Shown here piece by piece: positions 1 through 6,018 of a stretch of DNA of 7,641 bases (the first letter of the stretch is position 1; each line of letters begins with the position of its first letter). Below the pieces are notes generated by a model, which saw nothing but the letters and a program-made list of their open reading frames with translations, was not told where the DNA came from and made no database searches. The position numbers and the translations under genes are program-made. The stretch spans positions 1-7,641 of the forward strand of contig CAYHRJ010000045.1 in the NCBI GenBank assembly GCA_964359095.1. The letters run 5' to 3'. Source of the DNA: JACRJW01 sp964359095 (GTDB taxonomy: Bacteria > Patescibacteriota > Patescibacteriia > UBA9934 > GWF2-40-263).

Positions 1-215
1 GATGCACCAACGGCTGCCGTGGGAGCGGGGGAGGTGGTGGTGGTGGTGGCGGGGGTGGCGGCTTCCACAGCGTATGTGCTGTACGCAACAAAAAAAGAAA
101 AAATAGTCGAAACTAAAACACCTCCCACACGACCAAAACGATGCGGAGTCTTCCGCTTCGCGCGATCGCTGAGCCAGTCTTTGAGCGCATGCAAGCGCAG
201 AAAAAGCTTCAGCAT
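1..215 (-). CDS. Exported or membrane-anchored protein of unknown function, N-terminal part (runs off the window)
   Basis: The reading frame opens at ATG 215 and stays open to the window edge, giving 71 residues without a stop. Visible order: a basic N-terminus of about 30 residues (MLKLFLRLHALKDW, then an Arg/Lys/His-rich stretch), a hydrophobic segment at about 31-49 (GGVLVSTIFSFFVAYSTYA), and a Thr/Pro/Ala-rich tail containing five to six consecutive Thr. This suits a long signal peptide or a signal anchor followed by an extracytoplasmic linker; STYA-VEA could be a signal-peptidase site. The ATG lies only about 5 nt below the expected transcription start of a TGCTATAAT element, and no Shine-Dalgarno is visible. 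The Thr run comes from an ACC trinucleotide repeat (about 31-52). An alternative start is GTG near codon 30, directly before the hydrophobic segment. The function cannot be told from this fragment. The gene has its own promoter and lies after the terminator of the M23 lipoprotein gene. Confidence 0.6.
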   Translation of the reverse strand, partial: MLKLFLRLHALKDWLSDRAKRKTPHRFGRVGGVLVSTIFSFFVAYSTYAVEAATPATTTTTSPAPTAAVGA

Positions 216-226
216 AATCTGGGGGA

Positions 227-235
227 ATTATAGCA
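227..235 (-). promoter_or_regulatory. Extended -10 promoter element of the gene at 215
   Basis: The minus strand reads TGC TATAAT, a perfect -10 hexamer (232-227) with the TGn extension. The best-placed -35 candidate, 17 nt upstream at 255-250, reads CCTCAC and is poor, which is tolerated in extended -10 promoters. Transcription should start around 220-218, leaving a leader of roughly 3-5 nt before the ATG at 215. Confidence 0.55.
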
Positions 236-283
236 TGTGAGAAGAGGTGGTGAGGTGGAGAAGGTGGATAAGGTTATAGAACA

Positions 284-320
284 AGGTAGTAGGTTGTAGG
301 TAGTAGGGAGTAGGTTGTAG
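284..320. repeat. Short CTAC/GTAG-rich imperfect repeat tract
   Basis: The plus strand repeats agtaggttgtag exactly at 288-299 and 309-320, and ggtagtagg at 285-293 and 299-307. The minus strand is therefore a run of CTAC-type units. The tract lies between the terminator of the lipoprotein gene and the promoter of the next gene. The flank at 241-283 is also low-complexity (GGTGG/GAGG). No coding role is visible. Confidence 0.55.
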
Positions 321-321
321 A

Positions 322-357
322 GGAAAAAGAAAAACCGGACAAGCGTACTTGTCCGGT
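322..357 (-). terminator. Rho-independent terminator of the M23 lipoprotein gene
   Basis: A perfect 10-bp stem (357-348 with 343-334, ACCGGACAAG paired with CTTGTCCGGT) closes on a 4-nt loop. It is followed on the minus strand by TTTTCTTTTTCC (333-322). It begins about 40 nt past the stop codon at 398-400. Confidence 0.9.
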
Positions 358-397
358 AGCGAGGGGTTAGCCTCCCATGTGGTCCTCCTGGTTGCGA

Positions 398-2416
398 TCA
401 CAATTGACTGTTGTCCGTGTAGCCGTTGCCGATGCCCTGGAGTCCGTCGCTCGGATCCCAGGACACATAGATGAGCCACTCTTCCCAGCTCGTGCCATTG
501 TCCATGAGCTCGCACAGGTCGGTGCCCTCGGCGCAGAAGTCCGCGCCCTGCCACCAGTACCAGTTGCTCATCGTGGAGTCGGGATCATCGCCATCCGTTC
601 CTTCACTCGAGATGAGGCTCATCTGCACTTCACAGTCGTAGGCGAACGACGAGAAATCAATCTCGTAGTAGCCGTCGCCGTTGGTGTAGACGAGGTCACC
701 GCTGCCAAGCGTGCCGTTGTAGCAACCGCCGTTGCCGTAGACGTAGGCGGCTTCCTCGTCGATACGAGTCGTCAGCCAGAGGTCGGCTGCCATGAGCAGC
801 GTCTCTTGCACACCATCGCCGTCGTTGTCCACGATGCAGGCATCTTCGCCATCGCAATCGGTTTCGGCATCGACGTCTTCTTCGTCTTCGTCGTCTTCTT
901 GGTCGGATGGGTCAGATGGGTCAGATTCGTCTTCATCCTCCTGATCCTCCTCGTCTTCCTGATCCTCTTCATCCTCCTCATCCGATGGCGAGCTCTCCTC
1001 GTCCTCCTCATCCTCCTGATCCTCCTCATCCGACGGCGAGCTCTCCTCGTCCTCGCTGTCCGATGATCCACCAGTGCTGCCACCGCTCGTGAGATCGAGT
1101 CCACCACCACAAGTCGTGACAGCGTCCTCGTCCAAGCACCACTGATCAGCGCTGCAGCTCCCGACCGTTTGAAGCTCTCCCACGATGCCGTCTTCCACGG
1201 TGATGATCGTGCGGTTGAGGAACCCCATCTGAAGGTAGATATCCCAACTGAGAATGGGAAGCGCGATACCACCGGCAATCGCCCAGACGTCCGAGCCGCC
1301 CTCTTCCTTCACGAGCGTACCGTCGCGCAAGCCGACGTAGGAATCGCTCGGCGGCCAGCGCTCCATGTAGTCACTCGAGTCCGAGTAGGAGTCTGGATAG
1401 TTGTCGGTGCCGTAATCGAGTCCCCAGGACTCCATCACTGCCTCCCAACCGGTTCCGCGCACACGTGCGCGATAGCGATCCGGATCCGAGCTCGTGCCAA
1501 CGAACAGCCAGAGCTGTTCCTCGGTATCGAACGCCGCCTCTACCCAGCCGGTGGTAGTGATGTCGTCGCCTTCACCAAGACAGTCCAGCTCCTCGTCAGA
1601 GACGATGACGACCTCTTCGAACTCGAAGTTGTGTCCCCAGAAGACGTCCTCGTTCTCGATCCACCGCGCCGCGCCGTCTTCCAAGACGTACACGCGAGCA
1701 TTGTCGCCGGTCTTCACGAGCGTGCCATCCGGATGCCAGAGCGTCACCGAGAGTTGGCTCTCGTAGAAGTCGCCGTCGTAAGGATCACCTGCGCTCTTGA
1801 GCCCACAGACGAAGTCTTCCGAATCGATCATCTGAGCCTCGCCGCGATCACTCGCGTTGGCAGCCCAGTACTGCGTCGGAATCGACACGCCGTTTCCTGC
1901 ATCCTCGCTTGCATCTCCTTCATGCAACCCGATGTGGATGTGATCGCCGCTTGAGGCACCTGTGTTTCCCTCGTAACCGAGCAGTTGTCCTGCCGCGATC
2001 TCGTCCCCATCGCCTACGAAGATGTTGGCGAAGTGCCCAAGCACGATGTAGGTCCCGTTTCCCAGGTCGATGTTGACGTGGTAGCCGAAGCCCGAGGTTG
2101 CGTCCAGATGGACATGAGCCGTGCCCGAGATTGGCGCGTAGATTTCCTCGTCGGAATAGTTGTCCGTATCCAGGTCGATGTCATACTCGGTCGAGGTCGA
2201 CGAGTGGCTGTGGGAGCCATGAGCCCCCTGCGTGCAGATGGACTCGCGACCCGATTGAAAAGGCATCTGAAGGGCTCCTTCGCCGCCTCCTTGATTGGAG
2301 GAGGAATCGTCCCTCTGAACTTCAAAGGGCGTGCAGCCCGACATGATGACGATGGTGAGTGCGCTCACAATGAGCGTGCTCACGAACAGATACTGTGGCA
2401 AACGATGGATGAACAT
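398..2416 (-). CDS. M23-peptidase-like lipoprotein with two DGTLVK modules and an acidic linker
   Basis: 672 residues from ATG 2416. Order: lipoprotein signal peptide ending in MSGC (Cys28); M23-like domain at about 65-170; two related modules at about 224-283 and 359-419, each with DGTLVK followed by an aromatic/valine-rich core; a Ser/Asp/Glu-rich linker at about 444-519; a DNDGDG calcium-loop-like motif near 530; and a Cys-containing C-terminal domain (539-672) that I do not recognise. M23 evidence: His/Asp ligand candidates at H71 and D79/D81, YAPISGT as in the APADGTV strand, LGHF (H128), GYEGNTG, and HIHIGLH (H159, H161). M23 enzymes are zinc metallopeptidases that usually cut peptidoglycan peptides, but some members are inactive. 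The spacing around the first ligand pair is longer than the usual HxxxD, so activity is unproven. An in-frame ATG at 2467 adds 17 residues and has a GGGGAAG upstream, but ATG 2416 gives a signal peptide of normal length. It is transcribed alone or by read-through from serS. Confidence 0.85.
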   Translation of the reverse strand: MFIHRLPQYLFVSTLIVSALTIVIMSGCTPFEVQRDDSSSNQGGGEGALQMPFQSGRESICTQGAHGSHSHSSTSTEYDIDLDTDNYSDEEIYAPISGTAHVHLDATSGFGYHVNIDLGNGTYIVLGHFANIFVGDGDEIAAGQLLGYEGNTGASSGDHIHIGLHEGDASEDAGNGVSIPTQYWAANASDRGEAQMIDSEDFVCGLKSAGDPYDGDFYESQLSVTLWHPDGTLVKTGDNARVYVLEDGAARWIENEDVFWGHNFEFEEVVIVSDEELDCLGEGDDITTTGWVEAAFDTEEQLWLFVGTSSDPDRYRARVRGTGWEAVMESWGLDYGTDNYPDSYSDSSDYMERWPPSDSYVGLRDGTLVKEEGGSDVWAIAGGIALPILSWDIYLQMGFLNRTIITVEDGIVGELQTVGSCSADQWCLDEDAVTTCGGGLDLTSGGSTGGSSDSEDEESSPSDEEDQEDEEDEESSPSDEEDEEDQEDEEDQEDEDESDPSDPSDQEDDEDEEDVDAETDCDGEDACIVDNDGDGVQETLLMAADLWLTTRIDEEAAYVYGNGGCYNGTLGSGDLVYTNGDGYYEIDFSSFAYDCEVQMSLISSEGTDGDDPDSTMSNWYWWQGADFCAEGTDLCELMDNGTSWEEWLIYVSWDPSDGLQGIGNGYTDNSQL
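973..1054 (-). repeat. 48-bp tandem repeat inside the acidic linker
   Basis: Positions 973-1006 and 1021-1054 match at 33 of 34 bases (T986 against C1034), a 48-bp period equal to 16 residues. They encode the two copies of ESSPSDEED. Nearby, gggtcagat occurs twice in a row (909-917 and 918-926) and encodes the SDP units. Such in-frame repeats can change copy number by slippage and so alter linker length. Confidence 0.85.
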
Positions 2417-2541
2417 GACAGCACACTTTCTTTGTAACGAACGTAGACGGAGTCGATGAACCAACATGGATCAACTTCCCCGGGCGGCACACAAGGCCTC
2501 ATGCACCGACCCATGGACGTCGACCACACACGTTTCCAAAG

Positions 2542-2805
2542 TCACATTCTCGAGTCTCTTGTCTCCCCACCAACAGACTCTTCAAGCTTGAGAATGATCT
2601 CTGGTTCCATTTCGTCGTAGTTTGGAACATCTTGTGTTTCTCTTGCCAGTTCCTCACCTCGAGCGATGCAGATGTGCATGCGATCTACATTCATGACATC
2701 AAAAAACCGCTCAAGAGTCAAGCAGTTTTTAGCTAAATTTAGAGGTTTTATGTAAATGGCTTTCTGACATGCGTCCACGCATATCAACAAAATCCTCGTA
2801 ATCAC
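2542..2805 (-). CDS. Doubtful small ORF downstream of serS, 87 codons
   Basis: The frame starts at GTG 2805, 14 nt after the serS stop, and encodes 87 residues that I do not recognise. No Shine-Dalgarno precedes it. The last 50 codons, from an internal ATG at 2694 (MNVDRMHICIARGEELARE...), have the purine-rich first codon positions typical of coding DNA. The first third is AT-rich and holds a terminator-like hairpin (2730-2701), which argues against translation from the GTG. Possible readings: a chance frame in a serS 3' region, a short gene starting at 2694, or the remnant of a decayed gene. There is no signal peptide or recognisable domain. Apart from this frame, the interval 2417-2819 between serS and the lipoprotein gene holds only the hairpin. 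Confidence 0.3.
   Translation of the reverse strand: MITRILLICVDACQKAIYIKPLNLAKNCLTLERFFDVMNVDRMHICIARGEELARETQDVPNYDEMEPEIILKLEESVGGETRDSRM
2701..2730 (-). terminator. Probable rho-independent terminator of serS
   Basis: On the minus strand AAAAACTGCTTGA pairs with TTGAGCGGTTTTT around a CTC loop. This gives 13 pairs, three of them G-U, with an A-tract before and six T after. The three wobble pairs become mismatches in the plus-strand RNA, so the signal favours the minus strand. It lies about 90 nt past the serS stop at 2820. The core is only moderately GC-rich, so strength is uncertain. Confidence 0.45.
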
Positions 2806-2819
2806 TTTTTATTTGTTGT

Positions 2820-4091
2820 TCACTCTTTCTTGTCAGCCTGTTTGTGAATAACATCTTTCCCCATCCACTGACGCAACACATCAGGCACAAGAATAGATCC
2901 ATCTTCTTGCTGATAATTTTCTAGAATCGCAATAATTGTGCGTCCCATGGCTAACGCTGTCCCGTTGAGTGCATGAGCCAAAACATTTTTTTTGTCGACC
3001 TTCACGCGAGTATTCAAACGTCGCATTTGAAAGTCTGTTGTGTTGGATGTAGAGGAAATTTCACGATACGTTTTCTGCGACGGCATCCACGTCTCGATGT
3101 CATAGGTTCGCGCGGAAGGACTTCCTGTATCACCTGAACACAGCTTCATCACACGATGTGGAAGATTCAATCCTTGCATGAGACGCTCTTGAATGGAGAG
3201 CAGAAATTCGTGTTCCTCGTCAGATCGCTCAGGGGTCGTAAAGGAAAACATCTCTGCTTTATCAAACTGATGCACGCGCAAAATGCCACGCGTGTCACGG
3301 CCGTAGGATCCAGCCTCGCGACGATAGCAAGGCGAGAAACCAACGTAGCGCAATGGAAGTTGATCTGCGTCCAAAATCTCGTCCATGTGCATGGGCCCGA
3401 TGGCCTGTTCGGCCGTACCGATCAAGACAAGCTCGTCGTGTTTCAGGTGATAAATTTCTTCTTCGCCGCCGTGCTCGAGATAACCCATCGCACTCATGGC
3501 TTTAGTGGAGATAAGGTGTGGAGGAAGCACGGGAGTAAAACCAGCTTTGGTAGTCTCAGCAATCGCGTACTGGAGTAAAGCCAGCTCGAGCAATACGCCA
3601 TCACCTTTGAGATAGGTGAAGCGTGCACCCGAGACTTTTGCTGCACGATTCATGTCGATGATGCCAAGCGACTCGCCAAGATCAAGATGATCTTTGGGTT
3701 CAAACGAAAAAGCCGTAGGTTCGCCGAAGGTGCGCATAAGCTGATTAGCTGATTCATCGCGTCCAACCGGAACGTCGTCACGTAAAAGGTTTGGATATCG
3801 GCGGAGTTCCGTTTCAAGATCAGCTTCTGTTTGTGTGAGAGAAGTTTCAAGCTGTTTGACCTGGTCCTTGAGCGCCTTGCCTTCCTTTACGAGAACCTCA
3901 CGATTCTCAGCCTTAGCAATGAGCTCAGCCACTTCATTGGCACGCGTGCGCAGAGCCTGAATCTCCTCCAGAGTTGATAAACGCTTCTCTTGCAAACGTT
4001 GGGCAACAGACACATCGATGTCTTTCCAACGGTTTTTGTTATTTTGAGCCACGAACTCAGGCTCATCCACGAGGAGTTTGATATCGATCAT
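2820..4091 (-). CDS. serS: Seryl-tRNA synthetase
   Basis: Cytoplasmic class II synthetase that activates serine with ATP and charges tRNA-Ser, and also tRNA-Sec where present. 423 residues from ATG 4091, close to the usual length of about 420-430. The N-terminus MIDIKLLVDEPEFV matches the family start. The tRNA-binding coiled-coil arm covers about 25-100, rich in Glu/Lys/Leu heptads. In the catalytic core: TAEQ (226-229) in the serine/ATP region, motif 2 RREAGS (257-262) continuing into RDTRGILRVHQFDKAEMF, EISSTSNTTDFQMRR (344-358), and motif 3 NGTALAMGRT (376-385) with ENYQ after it. TAEQAIGPMHMDEIL differs from the common TAEVPLTN form and resembles what I recall from CPR bacteria. A GTG at 4109 would add six residues, but conservation favours MIDIK. 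Neither start has a Shine-Dalgarno. The start codon is only 25 nt from a terminator-like T-run, so its promoter is unclear. Confidence 0.97.
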   Translation of the reverse strand: MIDIKLLVDEPEFVAQNNKNRWKDIDVSVAQRLQEKRLSTLEEIQALRTRANEVAELIAKAENREVLVKEGKALKDQVKQLETSLTQTEADLETELRRYPNLLRDDVPVGRDESANQLMRTFGEPTAFSFEPKDHLDLGESLGIIDMNRAAKVSGARFTYLKGDGVLLELALLQYAIAETTKAGFTPVLPPHLISTKAMSAMGYLEHGGEEEIYHLKHDELVLIGTAEQAIGPMHMDEILDADQLPLRYVGFSPCYRREAGSYGRDTRGILRVHQFDKAEMFSFTTPERSDEEHEFLLSIQERLMQGLNLPHRVMKLCSGDTGSPSARTYDIETWMPSQKTYREISSTSNTTDFQMRRLNTRVKVDKKNVLAHALNGTALAMGRTIIAILENYQQEDGSILVPDVLRQWMGKDVIHKQADKKE

Positions 4092-4116
4092 ACGCAGGTC
4101 ATAATGCACGATTTAG

Positions 4117-4181
4117 AAAAAAATTGGAAGCTAAGCCCCCGCGGCGCGGGGGCTAAGCCTCCGTGACTCCGACCTTCCAAT
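4117..4181 (-). terminator. Nested hairpin with T-run between the kinase gene and serS
   Basis: The inner hairpin pairs 4158-4146 with 4142-4130: 12 pairs including AGCCCCCGC with GCGGGGGCT, one mismatch and a 3-nt loop. An outer stem pairs ATTGGAAG (4181-4174) with CTTCCAAT (4130-4123). Seven T follow directly on the minus strand (4123-4117). It is a second terminator for the kinase unit, or a leader element of serS, whose ATG is 25 nt further on. Confidence 0.65.
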
Positions 4182-4208
4182 AGAAAAGACGAGAGGTGAA
4201 CTCTCGTC
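4181..4208 (-). terminator. Rho-independent terminator directly after the kinase gene
   Basis: An 8-bp perfect stem, GACGAGAG (4208-4201) with CTCTCGTC (4195-4188), encloses a 5-nt loop and is followed by TTTTCTA (4187-4181) on the minus strand. It begins 7 nt after the TAG stop at 4216-4218. Confidence 0.8.
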
Positions 4209-4215
4209 CGTTGGT

Positions 4216-6018
4216 CTACTTGAGACCTGTGCACTTCTTGTACCGCACGATGCAGGTTATCGTCGTAACCCCCTGGGTCACAGTGAGCGTACCGGTTTGT
4301 GGCGCGCCGTCGCGGCCGTCCATTTGGACACTGGCTTTGTAAGCACCAACTGGGAGCGTGACTACGGTATCCGAAGGTGACACCGTGAACGTTCCTGCTT
4401 CTCCGACGAGCACGACGCTCGCCACGGTTTCCTCTTTCAGGATCAATCGCACTTGGGCCTTCTCTGGCGCAGGAGTCTCCTCTGCCGGCGCTTTGATGAC
4501 CGCTGGCGTCGCAGCCTTCGCGACCTTCTTTTCGGTCTTGATTTGTGGCGCGACGACCACGGGGGCCTGTACAGGTTCCACCACCTCAGGCGATGTCTGC
4601 GCCGGAATTGCGGTGACCTGTGCAGGAGACTGAATCTCGGTGATAGGCTGCGCTTGAACGATCGATGGCATGGCCTCGACCTGTTTTTTTGTGTTTGTCA
4701 TGAACCAGATCCCCGCGCCGGTGATGACGAGCATCACAACCGCGCCAGCCACGCCCATGAAAAACCTTCGCTTGGCCGCATCGCGCGTGACATCGAGCTC
4801 ACGCTCGAACTGCGTGCCACTCTGCGTCCCTCCTCCCTCTCCCCCATGCAGACTCCCTCCCCAGGGATTTGCAACCGCTTCAGCCTTGGAGCTGATTGCA
4901 ATACCTAAAGGAGGTGCATGGCGAGGTTGGGATTGCTCGCCATGGCTTGAGAGTCCCTCTCCGGAGGACATTCCGTGCCGAGGAGCCATCACGGAATTTT
5001 CTCCGTCATAGGCAGGCACGGACGACCCATGCTGCTGTGCAAGCTCTTGTGCTTCTCGGTCGCGCTCTACCTGCGGCGCAGTTCCGAGCTTCGGAGTTTC
5101 CTCCGGATTCTCAGGAAGGCTCGCGAAGGTTTCACGCAACGCACTCGCCATGGCTTGTGCATTTTCGTAGCGATCTTCTCGACGCTCCTGCGTTGCTCGC
5201 CTGATAATCACCTGCAGTTCTTCGGGTACACCATCCATCATCTCAGGATTGCGAGCGAGAATGGCATGGAACACATCCACCCACATCCGATCGGGACACT
5301 TGAGCATGACGTAGAGCGTCACTCCAACAGCGTAAATATCTGCACGACCGTCTACACTTCGTGCCCCGTCCCTCTGCTCAGGTGCCATGTAGGCGAACGT
5401 TCCAAGCGTCTCGACATCGCGAGTCAGTTGCTTCGTTCCACTTTCCATGTGTGCGATCCCGAAGTCGCCAAGCTTTGGCGTTCCGTTCTTCGTAAGAAGC
5501 ACGTTCTCTGCCTTCACGTCCCTATGGATGATGGGGGAAGGATTCCCCTCTTCATCGCAATGAGTGTGTGCGGCTTCGAGTGCCTCCAAAATTGCAATCG
5601 TGACCTGAATGGCCTGACGTGGCGGCATGGCACCAAACTCGACCAGATGATCGAACAGGGTCCCGCCCTGCAGGTACTCCATAACGATGTATGGAAACCT
5701 CCGTTCAGGCGGTAGATCGCCAACCTCATCAAGGAACCTCTTCTCCACCTCATCCACTTCATACACCTCGACCAGATGCTTTCCCCGAAGCCTCGCCATC
5801 ACCTTTGCCTCGTTGAAGAAGCGCCGGCGTAGAGTATTGGAGTTCAGATAGTTGGGATTGATGAGCTTGAGCGCCCGCAATCCCAACACGTCATGACGCA
5901 CCAGGAGAACGGAACCCATCGCCCCACTACCCAAAACAGCTTCGACCTTGTAGCGCCTGAGTGGAGCGAGCAGTGCCCTCACTTCCTTCAGAATCTCTCT
6001 AGTAGAATCATGGGGCAT
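4216..6018 (-). CDS. Transmembrane Ser/Thr protein kinase (PknB/Hanks type) with PEGA-like outer domain
   Basis: 600 residues from ATG 6018. The cytoplasmic kinase domain covers about 23-300: glycine loop LGSGAMGSV (29-37), ATP lysine K51 in RALKLI, helix-C glutamate E70, catalytic loop HRDVKAEN (165-172, base D167), DFG (185-187), and an activation segment with Thr residues ending in MAPEQ (211-215). All key residues are present, so it should be active. A Gly/Ser/His/Glu-rich juxtamembrane linker (about 306-410) follows, then one membrane helix (419-440, FFMGVAGAVVMLVITGAGIW), a Pro/Ala/Val-rich stalk (about 447-520) and a C-terminal beta-rich domain (522-600) resembling PEGA. It probably senses the envelope and phosphorylates cytoplasmic targets, which cannot be named. 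The frame is open to 6177, but ATG 6018 has GGAGG at 9-nt spacing and avoids a long overlap. It overlaps the upstream gene by 11 nt, which suggests translational coupling, and ends just before two terminators. Confidence 0.93.
   Translation of the reverse strand: MPHDSTREILKEVRALLAPLRRYKVEAVLGSGAMGSVLLVRHDVLGLRALKLINPNYLNSNTLRRRFFNEAKVMARLRGKHLVEVYEVDEVEKRFLDEVGDLPPERRFPYIVMEYLQGGTLFDHLVEFGAMPPRQAIQVTIAILEALEAAHTHCDEEGNPSPIIHRDVKAENVLLTKNGTPKLGDFGIAHMESGTKQLTRDVETLGTFAYMAPEQRDGARSVDGRADIYAVGVTLYVMLKCPDRMWVDVFHAILARNPEMMDGVPEELQVIIRRATQERREDRYENAQAMASALRETFASLPENPEETPKLGTAPQVERDREAQELAQQHGSSVPAYDGENSVMAPRHGMSSGEGLSSHGEQSQPRHAPPLGIAISSKAEAVANPWGGSLHGGEGGGTQSGTQFERELDVTRDAAKRRFFMGVAGAVVMLVITGAGIWFMTNTKKQVEAMPSIVQAQPITEIQSPAQVTAIPAQTSPEVVEPVQAPVVVAPQIKTEKKVAKAATPAVIKAPAEETPAPEKAQVRLILKEETVASVVLVGEAGTFTVSPSDTVVTLPVGAYKASVQMDGRDGAPQTGTLTVTQGVTTITCIVRYKKCTGLK

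Noticed and set aside
19..240. Plus-strand ORF of 73 codons with a Val run
   Set aside because: The Val run is the antisense of the Thr (ACC) repeat of the minus-strand exported protein, which has a better signal sequence and a promoter.
284..299. Near match of the plus strand to the animal let-7 microRNA sequence
   Set aside because: The similarity is a by-product of the GTAG-rich repeat. The context is bacterial and no precursor hairpin is visible.
377..1066. Long plus-strand ORF (229 codons) with Leu/Ile/Val-rich runs that look like membrane segments
   Set aside because: It is the antisense of the Asp/Glu/Ser-rich linker: GAG/GAC-type codons read backwards give hydrophobic codons. The minus-strand frame has a signal peptide and an M23 domain.
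1169..1954. Plus-strand ORF of 261 codons
   Set aside because: It lies wholly antisense to the M23 lipoprotein gene in GC-rich DNA, has no Shine-Dalgarno or recognisable domain, and is a shadow frame.
4975..5715. Plus-strand ORF of 246 codons
   Set aside because: It is antisense to the kinase domain, whose catalytic motifs are all intact on the minus strand.
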